A stretch of DNA of 61,743 nt, from assembly GCA_002689655.1 (NCBI GenBank), contig NZHC01000049.1, forward strand, positions 21,676 through 83,418, in the 5' to 3' direction. The stretch comes from Rhodopirellula sp. Its GTDB lineage: Bacteria > Planctomycetota > Planctomycetia > Pirellulales > Pirellulaceae. Both the position numbers and the translations under genes were made by a program. Every line of letters starts with the position of its first letter. Within the stretch, counting starts at the first letter, position 1. The notes under the pieces are model-generated. The model ran no database searches. It saw only the letters and a program-made list of their open reading frames with translations, and was not told where the DNA came from. Positions 38,973 through 48,603 of the stretch are shown one piece after another.

Positions 38973-38990
38973 AACGCTAACCTGAGCGTT
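38973..38990. promoter_or_regulatory. Inverted repeat upstream of the hemerythrin-like gene
   Basis: AACGCT (38973-38978) and AGCGTT (38985-38990) form a perfect 6-base inverted repeat with a 6-base spacer, about 45 bases before the start codon. TTGACT at 38954-38959 with TAACCT 18 bases later would be a weak promoter overlapping it. It is a possible operator; the evidence is slight. Confidence 0.3.
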
Positions 38991-39032
38991 GTTTGAGAAG
39001 CCTCGCTATTCACTTACTTCATGGAGGCAATG

Positions 39033-39506
39033 ATGGCGGTCACTACGGCAACGTCGACCAAGGTGCTTGTTGTTAACTCCGCGTTCCTGCAAGAGATCAA
39101 GGATGGCAATCCGAATCTCGCAGACGCGATGCAGCACCTGCATCATCTCTGTAGCAGCAACGAGACTATCTCACAGATCTCCTGTGAATTGACCAAAGTA
39201 CTCAACACACTCCGAATGGAACTGGCTCTGCAATTCGCGTTAGAGGAGGCCTACGGGTACGTCGAGGTATGTAAATCTCACCTACACGACTTGAGCGAGG
39301 CAGCACAAAGCACAAGGTCCGAGCACAACGTACTCTACGGTGCAATCACGGAACTTGCCGAAGCAGCTGAGGAGTTACAATACCGTGGAGTCGAATCGGA
39401 ACAGTTACGCACCCTAATCGATGACACGTGTGAATTCAGCCGACAACTTCATCACCATGAACAGGCCGAAAACGATTTGATCGATCAGTCCTTTGATTTA
39501 CGCTAG
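39033..39506 (+). CDS. Hemerythrin-like (HHE) all-helical protein
   Basis: A helical protein of ~157 residues without a signal or membrane segment. The second half has EHNVLYGAITELAE and FSRQLHHHEQAENDLI, similar to the HxxxE and HxxxHHxxEN-type ligand helices of hemerythrin. The first half is more divergent (LALQFALEEAYGYVEVCKSH). If it binds a di-iron centre it could sense or store oxygen or NO; the full ligand set is not certain. Of three in-frame ATGs (39021, 39030, 39033) the last has GGAGG at 39023-39027, five bases upstream, so I chose it. The response regulator gene begins 87 bases downstream and is probably co-transcribed. Confidence 0.6.
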   Translation: MAVTTATSTKVLVVNSAFLQEIKDGNPNLADAMQHLHHLCSSNETISQISCELTKVLNTLRMELALQFALEEAYGYVEVCKSHLHDLSEAAQSTRSEHNVLYGAITELAEAAEELQYRGVESEQLRTLIDDTCEFSRQLHHHEQAENDLIDQSFDLR

Positions 39507-39593
39507 TTATGGGATCACTAGCAATCCGAAACGAGCGATCTTTTCGGTTGAAAACAAGTTGCAAACGGTTAATAAAAGCAAAGAGTGGTTGGA

Positions 39594-40046
39594 ATGATTG
39601 GAGACTCCAAAACAAAACCCATGGAGATCCTGTTGGTCGAAGATGGACTGACAGATGCTCGCGTCACTATCTTTGCAGTACGACGCAGCCATGTTTATCA
39701 TCGCCTGACATTGGTCAGAACCGTCCATGAAGCAATTCAATTTCTGAATCAGGAAGGAATCTTTGCGAGAGCTCCCAAACCAGACTTGCTGTTACTCGAC
39801 ATGATGCTTCCCGATGGTTGCGGCCTTGATGTACTGGAGACGTTGTCCGAATGGGACCCAGGCAACCGCCCTACCACCGTGGTGCTTACCGCTTCCAACG
39901 ATCCACAACTGTTGGAACGCTGCAGCGAGCTCAAGGTTCATGACCTGATCAGTAAGCCAGTCCACGAAGACGAGTTCATGCGAGTCGTCAGAGATCATAA
40001 AAAGCTCATGATCCACGGGACCCAGACACTCAGTTCCGCGACCTGA
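39594..40046 (+). CDS. Single-domain response regulator (Rcp1-like)
   Basis: A stand-alone receiver domain: EILLVEDG has the acidic pair (Glu16-Asp17), LLLLDMMLPDG carries the phosphoacceptor Asp (~69), VVLTAS has the switch Thr, and LISKPVH has the conserved Lys. There is no output domain, so it probably acts by protein-protein contact or as a phosphorelay intermediate. The insertion between beta3 and alpha3 and the PDG motif resemble Rcp1-type regulators that partner with phytochrome-like or hybrid kinases; no histidine kinase gene is in the window. A GTG at 39585 is an alternative start. It is adjacent to and co-directional with the hemerythrin-like gene. Confidence 0.9.
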   Translation: MIGDSKTKPMEILLVEDGLTDARVTIFAVRRSHVYHRLTLVRTVHEAIQFLNQEGIFARAPKPDLLLLDMMLPDGCGLDVLETLSEWDPGNRPTTVVLTASNDPQLLERCSELKVHDLISKPVHEDEFMRVVRDHKKLMIHGTQTLSSAT

Positions 40047-40163
40047 ACCAAGAGCAGTCAGGCTGGGCAGATCATGAACGAGTTTTTCATCCCTGTCAGC
40101 CACCTTGCCCTCGCCATTTCGCTGCGGCAGCATCGCCCGAAACAACTAACTACCCGAGCGTAT

Positions 40164-40188
40164 GTCGCTTGCGATTGACCCAAGCGAC
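40164..40188. terminator. Hairpin between converging response regulator and sdhB
   Basis: Perfect 8-base arms (GTCGCTTG / CAAGCGAC) are separated by 9 bases and lie in the 225-base convergent gap. The T-run is minimal (TT then CCC), so it is a tentative bidirectional terminator. Confidence 0.4.
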
Positions 40189-40271
40189 TTCCCTCCAGCG
40201 ACACCCAAGCAGACATCCGAAGTCAAATGAGAGTGAGCCTCATTGCACCAGTCATGTGAGAATGATTTTGG

Positions 40272-41123
40272 TTACTTCTCAAACCACTTTTTGACCATGT
40301 GAACGGTCGCAGCACGGCCAGCACGGGCGATTGAGGTCGTGAGCGGAATCTCTTTCGGACAGACCGCAACGCAGTTTTGGGCGTTTCCACAAGCTTGAAT
40401 GCCACCGGGTCCCATCATGGCATCCATACGCTCGGAGGCGAGCGCTTTTCCCGTCGGATGATTATTAAACAGCATCGCCTGAGAAATCGCGTGTGGGCCA
40501 ACGAATGCTTCGTCGTATGCCTCCATCTTCCGCTCTTCAAACGCCTCAGTAGATTCTCCGGGATTCTGGACCACTTCCACCTTCTGATACTGAGGACAAG
40601 CATCTGCACAGCAACCACAGCTCATGCATTGACTCAGGGGATAATTCTGCTCTTGCGCTGCTCGCAGTTGCCGCTCACCAGAGCCCATGTTGTAGTAACT
40701 ATCCACGGGAACCCAAGCCTTCACCCGTTCAAGCCCACGGAACAGCCGTTTTCGATCGACGACAAGATCTCGCACCACAGGGAACTTGTTCATAGGTTCA
40801 AGGACAATCTCATCAGGATTATCTGCCAACAGGCGATCAACCAGGGCGCTGCAACTCTGTCGCACACGGCCATTGATCTGCATCGTACAGGAACCACACA
40901 CCTCCTCGAGGCAACCACAGTCCCATGACACTGGCGAGACCCTCTTGTTGTCGGTCGTCCTCGCCTGAGCAGCAATCCGCTGTAGCAGCGAGATCACATT
41001 CAACTCGGGTTCATACGCTAACTGATGGTGTTCCCAATAGGATTCCTTGCCGGGCCCATCTTGGCGACGAACACGAACATTAATGAATTCCGGGCGTTTC
41101 TGACCTGGTTCGAGGGCAATCAT
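40272..41123 (-). CDS. sdhB: Succinate dehydrogenase iron-sulfur subunit
   Basis: Iron-sulfur ligands for all three clusters can be seen: CGCLEEVCGSCTMQINGRVR..C for the [2Fe-2S] centre, CMSCGCCADACPQ for the [4Fe-4S] centre and CGNAQNCVAVCPKEIP for the [3Fe-4S] centre. The subunit passes electrons from SdhA FAD to quinone in the membrane. The N-terminal ~30 residues (VRRQDGPGKESYWEHH) are typical of the non-classical SdhB group found with single-subunit SdhC. The start ATG at 41123 has GGA/AAGG upstream. It is the last gene of sdhC-sdhA-sdhB, 144 bases after sdhA. Confidence 0.96.
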   Translation of the reverse strand: MIALEPGQKRPEFINVRVRRQDGPGKESYWEHHQLAYEPELNVISLLQRIAAQARTTDNKRVSPVSWDCGCLEEVCGSCTMQINGRVRQSCSALVDRLLADNPDEIVLEPMNKFPVVRDLVVDRKRLFRGLERVKAWVPVDSYYNMGSGERQLRAAQEQNYPLSQCMSCGCCADACPQYQKVEVVQNPGESTEAFEERKMEAYDEAFVGPHAISQAMLFNNHPTGKALASERMDAMMGPGGIQACGNAQNCVAVCPKEIPLTTSIARAGRAATVHMVKKWFEK

Positions 41124-41267
41124 CCTTCGATCCTGCTTAATCTGGTAGTGAATCTAATCATTTCGTTACAGCAATCTTAACACCGGCAAACCATGCCGCT
41201 CGCGGAAGTTACTGCCTCATCCGCGCCGTTATTTCTCTGACTTGCCTCCGCACATCAGTTTGCAGTT

Positions 41268-43250
41268 TCAACCCGCAGCGACAGCCTCATTTCCACTCTT
41301 CGCAGCAGTTCTCTCACCCCAAACCTGCTCGATGACTTCAGCCCCGACCAAGCCATACAATCTTGGTCGAGGGGTTATCAAGGAGGTATCTACTTCCTCG
41401 TAAGCCAAACTCGGCATCGCTTGCCCTGTAGTCCAACTCGCCACCGTGCTTTTCAGGTATTTACGATTATTCTCTTCGAAGTCGTCGCACCATTTCTCAG
41501 CCTGCTGACGCCTTTCGACTGGATCTTCGGCAGTCAGTGGGGGCTTTTCGAAATCTGGCTTGTAGTGGGCACCGCGGCATTCGTCACGCTGCAGAGCCCC
41601 CTGCAAGATTGTCTTAGCAATCGGGAACATATCCTGCACTGACTTGGCGAAGATTACATTCTGATTCGACCAATTACCCGTATCAGAAAGGCTGACACGC
41701 ATCGCCCGCTCATGCAAATCGTTGACCTTTCCAATCGCCTCCGTCAGTTGGTCATTGCGGCGAACAACGGTCGCGACACGCGTCATGACGTCCCCTAATT
41801 CCTGATGAATCAGGTATGGATTCTCGTCGTTCTTGGAATCACCGTTGAGCAGTTCCTTATGTCGATCCTGTTGTGTCTTGATTGCCGAATCCTTCAACGA
41901 GCTTGGCACATCAGCGTGCCCGGAAGATTGGTCTTTGGCAAAGTTCAGAATCGACGCCCCGGTGAAAAGCCCAGTGAAGATACATGAAAGCAGCGAGTTG
42001 GCTCCCAAACGGTTAGCACCGTGGTAGTGATAATCACACTCGCCGATGGCATACAGCCCCTCGATACTAGTCATATGGTTCTGCGGCGCCCCCGCCAACA
42101 AACCACCATCAGCGTTCTTGGCATAGTCGGCCCACAACCCGCCCATGCTGTAGTGGACAGCGGGGAAGATACGCATTGGCTCGAGCCGGGGATCAACCCC
42201 TTGAAACTTTTCATAAATTTCAAGAATACCTCCAAGTTTTCGATCCAATTCCGCCTTGGGAATGTGCGTCAGGTCGAGGTAGACACTCATCCGATCCTTC
42301 TCGATGCTCAATCCATCGTTGACGCAAATATCAAAGATCTCCCGGGTCGCGATGTCGCGTGGCACCAGATTCCCATACTCCGGATATCGTTCTTCCAGGA
42401 AGTAGTAACGCTCACCCTCCGGAATATCTCGCGGTGTCCGCATGTCCTGAGGTTTTTTCGGAACCCAAACTCGGCCACCCTCTCCCCGAGCCGATTCGCT
42501 CATCAGGCGTAGTTTGTCACTCCCTGGGATCGCGGTGGGATGAACCTGAATGAATTCTCCGTTGCCGTATTTTGCTCCAGCCTGAAAACAGCGGCTTGAA
42601 GCACTGCCGGTGCAAAACACACTCATCGTGCTTCGTCCGTAGACGAGGCCGCAACCACCCGTCGCCACGACGACTGCATCCGCTGGGAATGCCCGCATTT
42701 CCATGGAAACCATATCCTGAGCAACCACACCCCGACAGCGACCTGACTCATCCAACATCGGTCCCAAGAAATCCCAGAACTCATATTTGTTGACGCGGCC
42801 CTGACTTTCTTGCCTGCGCACTTGCTCGTCCAAGGCGTACAGCAGTTGTTGACCAGTGGTGGCACCCGCAAAGGCTGTCCGCTTGTAAAGCGTTCCACCG
42901 AATCGTCGCCGATCGATGAACCCTTCACCGGTACGGTTGAACGGAACGCCCAAACGATCCATCAAGTCGATCACTTTGGGGGCCCAGTAAGCCATTTCCT
43001 TAACTGGGGGTTGGTGGTTAAGAAAGTCACCCCCATAAACGGTATCGTCAAAGTGCTTCCACTCATCATCGCCTAGCTGACGTGTTTGATCATTGCAGCT
43101 GTTGATGCCGCCTTGAGCACAAACGCTGTGCGAGCGTTTGACGGGTGTCAGACTGAGCAAATCGACCTGCACTCCCAATTCGGCGAGCTTCATCGTCGAA
43201 GAGAGACCTGCCAAACCACCACCAATGACTACCACGCGATGTTCTGCCAT
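41268..43250 (-). CDS. sdhA: Succinate dehydrogenase flavoprotein subunit
   Basis: The FAD-binding N-terminus is VVVIGGGLAGLSSTMKLAE, followed by RSHSVCAQGGINSC with the segment around the covalent-flavin His region. HPTAIPGSDKLRLMSESARGEGG is the substrate-binding loop, and HYSMGGLWADY is the active-site His motif. GLYAIGECDYHYHGANRLGANSLL follows near residue 400. It oxidises succinate to fumarate in the TCA cycle and respiratory chain. It resembles the Bacillus/epsilonproteobacterial-type flavoprotein in lacking the mitochondrial-type insertion. Length 660 aa is normal for that group. An AAGAG-type SD precedes the ATG; sdhC ends 73 bases upstream. Confidence 0.96.
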   Translation of the reverse strand: MAEHRVVVIGGGLAGLSSTMKLAELGVQVDLLSLTPVKRSHSVCAQGGINSCNDQTRQLGDDEWKHFDDTVYGGDFLNHQPPVKEMAYWAPKVIDLMDRLGVPFNRTGEGFIDRRRFGGTLYKRTAFAGATTGQQLLYALDEQVRRQESQGRVNKYEFWDFLGPMLDESGRCRGVVAQDMVSMEMRAFPADAVVVATGGCGLVYGRSTMSVFCTGSASSRCFQAGAKYGNGEFIQVHPTAIPGSDKLRLMSESARGEGGRVWVPKKPQDMRTPRDIPEGERYYFLEERYPEYGNLVPRDIATREIFDICVNDGLSIEKDRMSVYLDLTHIPKAELDRKLGGILEIYEKFQGVDPRLEPMRIFPAVHYSMGGLWADYAKNADGGLLAGAPQNHMTSIEGLYAIGECDYHYHGANRLGANSLLSCIFTGLFTGASILNFAKDQSSGHADVPSSLKDSAIKTQQDRHKELLNGDSKNDENPYLIHQELGDVMTRVATVVRRNDQLTEAIGKVNDLHERAMRVSLSDTGNWSNQNVIFAKSVQDMFPIAKTILQGALQRDECRGAHYKPDFEKPPLTAEDPVERRQQAEKWCDDFEENNRKYLKSTVASWTTGQAMPSLAYEEVDTSLITPRPRLYGLVGAEVIEQVWGERTAAKSGNEAVAAG

Positions 43251-43323
43251 AACTCTTACCGTTGTTGTCTCTGTTGTTTTTATCTCTGTACGTAGGCTTC
43301 CGGAAAAGCCATGTTATTCCCAA

Positions 43324-44175
43324 TCACTCAATTCCGAGTCGCTCACTAGCAGCAACTTCGGCTGTTTCATCGACCGGCTCCGAACGTTTTTCCACATTAG
43401 AAGTAACCATTCCTGAGACGACCGCTGCTTCATACATCCGATTCTCAATCACCTCCATCTCAACCGTAGTCTGCGAACTGGGGGAAACAGCCGCCCACCA
43501 AGCACTGATGCCGAGAACCGCCAGCCCACAGCCGATCACAGTGCATAGCTTCGAGGCCCGGGCTTGCGCCGTCGGCGAAATCCAAAGTCCCCAGGTGATA
43601 CCTGAAGTCCACAAACCGTTTGCTAAATGGTAGACACACGCCAACATACCCACGAGATAAAACGCCGGCCAAACATACCCCCACTCTTGCATCGCCCGCA
43701 CAAGTGAACTTGCGGCATTGAAGGGTCGGAAAACGCCAAATCCCAGAGGCCTGATGATTGCTTCCCACGCGGAAATATGAAACCAACCATGCAGGTGAAG
43801 AATGTGAAAAAACAGGTAGACCAAGGCGATGAATCCGGTCCACCGTTGCCATGTGTAACGCTTATTGCTACGAAACTGGTATTGGCTACTGTTGGATTTT
43901 CCCGACTTGGCGATCCAAATACCGATCACAGCGTGAAAAATCAAAGGCGTGAAAATCAGCCCCCACTCGATGAGCGGCAGCAATTTGCCCGGGCTGTGAA
44001 TCAGGAACACTGCCCGCTGAAATGTCTCGGTTCCGTTGAGCAAACTCGCATTGGTCGCGAGATGCACCGTCATGTACAAGCCCAGCGGCACAATGCCAAG
44101 CAGAGAATGGATTCGCCGAATGAGAAACTCATGGCGAAGAAAAAAGTTGGTTTCGGCAGTCGCTTGCGCGCTCAT
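43324..44175 (-). CDS. sdhC: Succinate dehydrogenase cytochrome b558 subunit
   Basis: An integral membrane protein with five predicted helices. FLIRRIHSLLGIVPLGLYMTVHL contains the conserved R-x-H-S-L-x-G-x-P segment and a heme-ligand His. LLPLIEWGLIFTPLIFHAVIG, WTGFIALVYLFFHILHLHGW and VLGMLACVYHLANGLW supply further helices and His ligands. It is the single-subunit diheme type (cytochrome b558), as in Bacillus, and anchors SdhAB. The frame is open to 44250, but the ATG at 44175 gives a normal N-terminus (MSAQATAETNFFLRHEF). A short cytoplasmic C-terminal tail is present. First gene of the sdh operon. Confidence 0.93.
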   Translation of the reverse strand: MSAQATAETNFFLRHEFLIRRIHSLLGIVPLGLYMTVHLATNASLLNGTETFQRAVFLIHSPGKLLPLIEWGLIFTPLIFHAVIGIWIAKSGKSNSSQYQFRSNKRYTWQRWTGFIALVYLFFHILHLHGWFHISAWEAIIRPLGFGVFRPFNAASSLVRAMQEWGYVWPAFYLVGMLACVYHLANGLWTSGITWGLWISPTAQARASKLCTVIGCGLAVLGISAWWAAVSPSSQTTVEMEVIENRMYEAAVVSGMVTSNVEKRSEPVDETAEVAASERLGIE

Positions 44176-44482
44176 CTCAGGGTGCTCACGGGGTATGAAT
44201 CCACTACCATGCAACCGTAAAAAAACCGTACAAACAACGATCCGGCACACCCGGATACCCTTTCCCTACTGCTAACTCGTGGTCAGGAGTCGGGAAAAGA
44301 CGTTTAGAACGATTGCGTGGGACGGACCGCCGGATGGTAACTCCAACCGCACGCCCGCCGCAAATGGTAGCGTAATGCATTACGGCGGTGTGGGAAGATA
44401 CCGTTACGCAGAAGCTCAGATTACCTAACCCAGACCCCCAGACGGGCTTCCCGTCGAGAGATTGCATCCAGGAACTGCGGCA
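44176..44482. other. Divergent region between sdhC and gntP
   Basis: Both promoters should lie in these 307 bases. I see no clear -35/-10 pair and no gene. Confidence 0.4.
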
Positions 44483-45994
44483 ATGAATATTTGGACCCTT
44501 GTCCTGCTGGCGATCGCGGTTGTCCTCATCAGCATTCTAGTGTTCCGTCTACATGCCTTCCTGACTCTACTGCTAGCGGGGTTGCTTGTGGCGGCTTTGA
44601 CGGGCAACCAGGCGGTGAAAACATACACAGACGGAGAGGTTGCCGGCGGGAAGATGACGGTCGCAGACGCCGAGAAACTGCAATCGAATTCAGCGCTGAT
44701 CACTGCTCCTACACGTCTGACCGTGGCATTTGGCCACACGGTGGGAAAAATCGGTATCCTGATTGCATTGGCCAGCATCATCGGCCAGTGCCTGCTCGAA
44801 TCCAAAGCCGCTGCGGTGATCGTCGACCGCCTATTAAAACTAACAGGGCCGAAACGTGCCCCCGAAGCACTTGCCGCCAGTTCATTCCTGCTTGGAATCC
44901 CGGTATTTTTCGACACAGTCTTTTATCTCATGGTGCCACTGGCACGTTCACTTCGCGAACGTGTTGGCAAAAACTACGTCCTTTTCATACTGGCAATTTT
45001 GGCCGGAGGCTCAATCGCCCACTCACTGGTACCACCCACCCCAGGACCTTTATTGGTGGCAGAACAGTTCGAAGACGTCAGCATTGCGAACATGATGATC
45101 GCAGGACTCGTGATTGGTGCCTGCAGCAGCGTCGTCTCACTTCTCGTTGCCAGGGTGATTAATAGCTGCGTCGAAGTTCCATTGCGGTTTGAGGGAACCA
45201 AGGACGCAACACCAAATAACCAAGGCAGCATTTCCGAATCATCGGGTGAGTCGCGGATCAATGGCGATCCCGCTTCAGAAATTTCCTCCTCCCTTCCAGG
45301 CAACTTACCGCCGCTGATCCGTGCTCTGCTACCTATCACGATCCCGGTCATTTTGATTGCAGTAGGCTCATTGACGGATTATCTGGTCAAACAGAATGTT
45401 GCCGACATCGAATCATCCGTATGGACTGACATCCTACGTGGCATGGGCAATAAAAATATCGCACTGGGAATCGGCGTTGTGCTGGCGCTCTCCCTGCGAA
45501 AGTACTGCCCTGAAGAACAACGCGGCACGCTGGTCACACGCTCTTTAGCATCCGCCGGCAACATCATTTTGATCACTGCGGCAGGAGGTGCCTTTGGTGT
45601 GATGCTAAAACAAGCGGGCATCGGCCCCGCCGTAGAATCGCTGACGGGTGCTGTTCCTGGTTTGCTGTTGCTGCCACTGGCATTTTTGGTAACGGCTGCC
45701 GTTCGCACGCTGCAGGGGTCGGCGACCGTCGCGATGATCACTGCTGCGGGCATTCTGCAAGGTTTTGCCAGCGCTGAATCACTGCCCTTCCATCCGGTTT
45801 ACATCGCAATGGCGATTGGTGCGGGTAGTAAGCCCATTTCATGGATGACAGACAGTGCCTTCTGGGTCATCACGAAAATGAGCGGCATGACCGAATCTGA
45901 GGGCCTGCGCGTTATCTCGCCCATGAGCATTGCAATGGGTTTTTCCGCCCTCTTCTTTACGATGCTGTTCGCGTGGCTTTATCCGGCGGCTTGA
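44483..45994 (+). CDS. GntP family gluconate/H+ symporter-type permease
   Basis: A polytopic membrane protein of ~503 residues with about 12-14 hydrophobic helices. Family motifs include FLLGIPVFFDTVFYLMVPLA (GIPVFFD) and GGSIAHSLVPPTPGPL, plus RTLQGSATVAMITAAG and MAIGAGSKPISWMTDSAFW near the C-terminus. GntP proteins import gluconate and related hydroxy acids with protons; the actual substrate here cannot be told from sequence. The loop between the halves is long and polar (Ser/Asn-rich). The ATG at 44483 has AGGAA 8 bases upstream, so I preferred it to the TTG at 44462. The aminopeptidase gene starts 67 bases downstream. Confidence 0.9.
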   Translation: MNIWTLVLLAIAVVLISILVFRLHAFLTLLLAGLLVAALTGNQAVKTYTDGEVAGGKMTVADAEKLQSNSALITAPTRLTVAFGHTVGKIGILIALASIIGQCLLESKAAAVIVDRLLKLTGPKRAPEALAASSFLLGIPVFFDTVFYLMVPLARSLRERVGKNYVLFILAILAGGSIAHSLVPPTPGPLLVAEQFEDVSIANMMIAGLVIGACSSVVSLLVARVINSCVEVPLRFEGTKDATPNNQGSISESSGESRINGDPASEISSSLPGNLPPLIRALLPITIPVILIAVGSLTDYLVKQNVADIESSVWTDILRGMGNKNIALGIGVVLALSLRKYCPEEQRGTLVTRSLASAGNIILITAAGGAFGVMLKQAGIGPAVESLTGAVPGLLLLPLAFLVTAAVRTLQGSATVAMITAAGILQGFASAESLPFHPVYIAMAIGAGSKPISWMTDSAFWVITKMSGMTESEGLRVISPMSIAMGFSALFFTMLFAWLYPAA

Positions 45995-46061
45995 AAAGTT
46001 GTGGCCACTGACTGACGATATGTTCACGGAATTTTGACAGGATCTCCAGCGAAAGCCGAAA

Positions 46062-47207
46062 ATGAGACACGCTCCCACTAGTGCCCGAATCATGGCTGGT
46101 TCGGCAGACAAAAATGCTTCTCTGTTCAAACGAATCGGCGTCCCTCTGGGAGATCCGGCCGCGTGGATCGAATTGGACAACAAACGCATCGCTCTTGTCC
46201 GTGACCTCGAAATGGATCGGGTCCGACAGCACAGCCACGCAGATGACGTGACCTGCCCAGCAGAGCACCCGCCGTCAGCGGGCCTCAATGCGGATCGCGA
46301 AACAGCCACAGCCGAAGCAGCCGCGCAGTTGCTCCGTTCGGCCAAAGTAGAAGAAGTCTACGCCGATCGTTCATTACCCTACATTTTTGCGTGGCATCTG
46401 ATTCAAGCTGAAATCAATGTGCTCTACGACGACGAACTTGGAGTCCTGGATCGACGCCAGAAAACTCATCAGGAATTAGACGCCTTAGCAGCCGCCCAGA
46501 AAGTCACCGAAGAAGTGATGCGGATGATGTGCGAAAGGATCGCGCGTGCCGACGCCTCCGCCGATGGCTCACTTAAATATCAGGGAGAGCAACTCACAAG
46601 CCAAAGTGTTCGCGCTCAAGCCGCAATCGAATTCATGAAACGTGGATTCAGCATGGGACACGGTGCTATTGTCGCTACCGCGCCTCACGTGGCCGACTGC
46701 CACCATGCCGGCGATGGCCCACTGTATACCGAGCAACCTGTGATCGTTGACCTGTTTCCCCGCGACGATTCATCTCGCTACTGGGGTGACTGCACACGCA
46801 CCGTCGTTCACGGACAACCGTCTGATACCGTCCAGGCCATGCATGCCGCTGTTATTGAAGCCAGAACCGCCTCCGCTGCTGCTTTGACCATTGGTAATAC
46901 AGCCGATGCCGTTCACAAAGCTGCTGAAAATGTGCTGATCGCACACGGCTATCCCTGCTCGCGCGGGACTATCACTGATCACCCCAGCATCCAACATGGG
47001 ACCGGCCACGGTATCGGACTGGATGTGCATGAACCGATCCTGTTGGATCACGGGGGAGGTGAGATCCTTGAAGACGAGGTCTTCACCATCGAACCGGGCC
47101 TTTACGGACGCAAAGTCGGTGGCGTTCGCGTCGAAGACATGTTGGTCGTCACGGCGGGGGAAGCCCGTAACCTCAATCAACTTCCCGACTCACTCTGCTG
47201 GGACTGA
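46062..47207 (+). CDS. M24 family metallopeptidase (Xaa-Pro aminopeptidase-like)
   Basis: The C-terminal pita-bread domain has the five metal ligands: VDLFPRDDSS (Asp), GDCTRTVV (Asp), HGTGHGIGLDVHE (His), FTIEPGLY (Glu) and VRVEDMLV (Glu). The N-terminal ~150 residues form the dimerisation/specificity domain seen in creatinase/prolidase relatives. It probably releases N-terminal residues before proline or splits Xaa-Pro dipeptides in the cytoplasm. An ATG at 46092 is an alternative start. It follows gntP by 67 bases on the same strand and may be co-transcribed, though the functions are not obviously linked. Confidence 0.93.
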   Translation: MRHAPTSARIMAGSADKNASLFKRIGVPLGDPAAWIELDNKRIALVRDLEMDRVRQHSHADDVTCPAEHPPSAGLNADRETATAEAAAQLLRSAKVEEVYADRSLPYIFAWHLIQAEINVLYDDELGVLDRRQKTHQELDALAAAQKVTEEVMRMMCERIARADASADGSLKYQGEQLTSQSVRAQAAIEFMKRGFSMGHGAIVATAPHVADCHHAGDGPLYTEQPVIVDLFPRDDSSRYWGDCTRTVVHGQPSDTVQAMHAAVIEARTASAAALTIGNTADAVHKAAENVLIAHGYPCSRGTITDHPSIQHGTGHGIGLDVHEPILLDHGGGEILEDEVFTIEPGLYGRKVGGVRVEDMLVVTAGEARNLNQLPDSLCWD

Positions 47208-47306
47208 TAAGCACATCAGGAGCAAAGATTCTGTCAGGGACAACTCAATCCCCGACACCTATCCATCTCGACGCGCATCAATACCTGCTTGCCACCAATG
47301 TTTTAG

Positions 47307-47327
47307 GCACCGTGTTCACAACGGTGC
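47307..47327. other. Hairpin in the convergent gap after the peptidase gene
   Basis: GCACCGT and ACGGTGC form a perfect 7-bp stem with a 7-base loop, 100 bases after the peptidase stop and 171 bases after the stop of the minus-strand deacetylase gene. No T-run follows. It may still aid termination from either side. Confidence 0.35.
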
Positions 47328-47497
47328 GTCACACCAGTTGCGTCCTGGTCGAAGATGCAACCCAAGACAGATGCCACAATCAGCCAAAACTGGTTACCAG
47401 CAAGGCGAATGCAGCATGCATTCCGCCTTGGATTTTCAGGCAGGCTCCTCAGACTCCCCTTGAGGCGATGCCGCTCTTATCATTCACGCCAACATGA

Positions 47498-48265
47498 CTA
47501 GTCAGGAGTATGACTTAGATCTGCTAACGCATGCCGCAGGGGATCATCTTCCGGCCCGCAAAAACCCCAATGCAGACGACGACGCCATCCTTCAGCATAC
47601 GCGTATTTCCCACTCATGCCGCCTACCTCATGGCTCATATCACGCATCGTCTGTAAGTAGCTATCTTGCCCCTGACTTTCGTCAAGCCATTGCTTCTGAC
47701 TGGCGTGACAAGCTAAGGCATCGACCTTTTCATCAATCACGTCGGTAATATCAACGTAAAAGTGAGGATGGACCAACTCCCCGGTGGGGACACGATTTCC
47801 AATGGGCTGGGCGTGGTAAACCGTTACAGGGTCCATGAACACATCAACCGGAGGTTCGCTAACAAGATTTGGCATCCCATGGGAAAATGCAGCGCTAACT
47901 GCCAGTCGGCAAGCAATTTCATGGTCTTCCATATAGTCGCTGGGCGCGTGAGCCAGGACAATACTCGGTTTAGCTTGGCGGACCACTGCGGTCACCTTTT
48001 TTAAATTCTCGGTCGTGTAACACGCTTCCATATCTGCATAGATTGGCGGATAAAATTTCGCTCCAAAAACTTCACACGCACTTTGTGCTTCTGCAAGTCG
48101 AGTTTCTGCACACTCCTGCTGCCCCATGGTCGTGCTACCACGTGAACCATCGCACAAATTCATGTAGTGAATATCCCAACCTCGCTTTGCAAGTTGCAAC
48201 ATCGTGCCAGCGAAAAGGAACTCGATGTCATCCGGATGGGCAGCAATCGCTAATACCGACGGCAT
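47498..48265 (-). CDS. PIG-L family deacetylase
   Basis: The zinc site of the LmbE/PIG-L family is clear: IAAHPDDIEF near the N-terminus (His-Pro-Asp-Asp) and DYMEDHEIACRL with the third ligand His. Further landmarks are LCDGSRGSTT, RLAEAQSACEVFG and SIVLAHAPSDYMEDH. These enzymes remove acetyl groups from N-acetylglucosamine-type substrates, such as in bacillithiol or mycothiol precursors or glycan intermediates. The substrate here is unknown. Length (255 aa) is normal and the start is at the usual position before the first strand. It is transcribed alone; the LRR gene lies 338 bases upstream on the same strand. Confidence 0.92.
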   Translation of the reverse strand: MPSVLAIAAHPDDIEFLFAGTMLQLAKRGWDIHYMNLCDGSRGSTTMGQQECAETRLAEAQSACEVFGAKFYPPIYADMEACYTTENLKKVTAVVRQAKPSIVLAHAPSDYMEDHEIACRLAVSAAFSHGMPNLVSEPPVDVFMDPVTVYHAQPIGNRVPTGELVHPHFYVDITDVIDEKVDALACHASQKQWLDESQGQDSYLQTMRDMSHEVGGMSGKYAYAEGWRRRLHWGFCGPEDDPLRHALADLSHTPD

Positions 48266-48603
48266 AATTCTGACTCACATTTTTTTATGAATTGCTGGAT
48301 CAATATCAGCTCAGGCACAGGGTGCAGGAAGCCGAGCCCCCAGATTCTAACCGATCAAGAGCACGTCGTTCAGTAGCACTTCAGCGCTAGCGATACGTAA
48401 ATCAAATGAACCACGACTCTGATTGATAAAAAGCCTCCCAGCTTCTGAGACTTCATCAGTGCCAACTCAAGAAGCGAGAAACTCTTTCGTTATGGAACAG
48501 AAAGACCACACACAGTACAGCAGCACAGTGGATTCAGAAAGCTTGCTCATTGCACAGAACAACCGGCACAACAATCAAGCTGTGCAAACCACATCACAAT
48601 TCA
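48266..48603. other. Intergenic region between deacetylase and LRR genes
   Basis: 338 bases with no convincing gene. A + strand frame (48423-48713) overlaps the real LRR gene and has no features of its own. The deacetylase promoter should be here. Confidence 0.4.
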
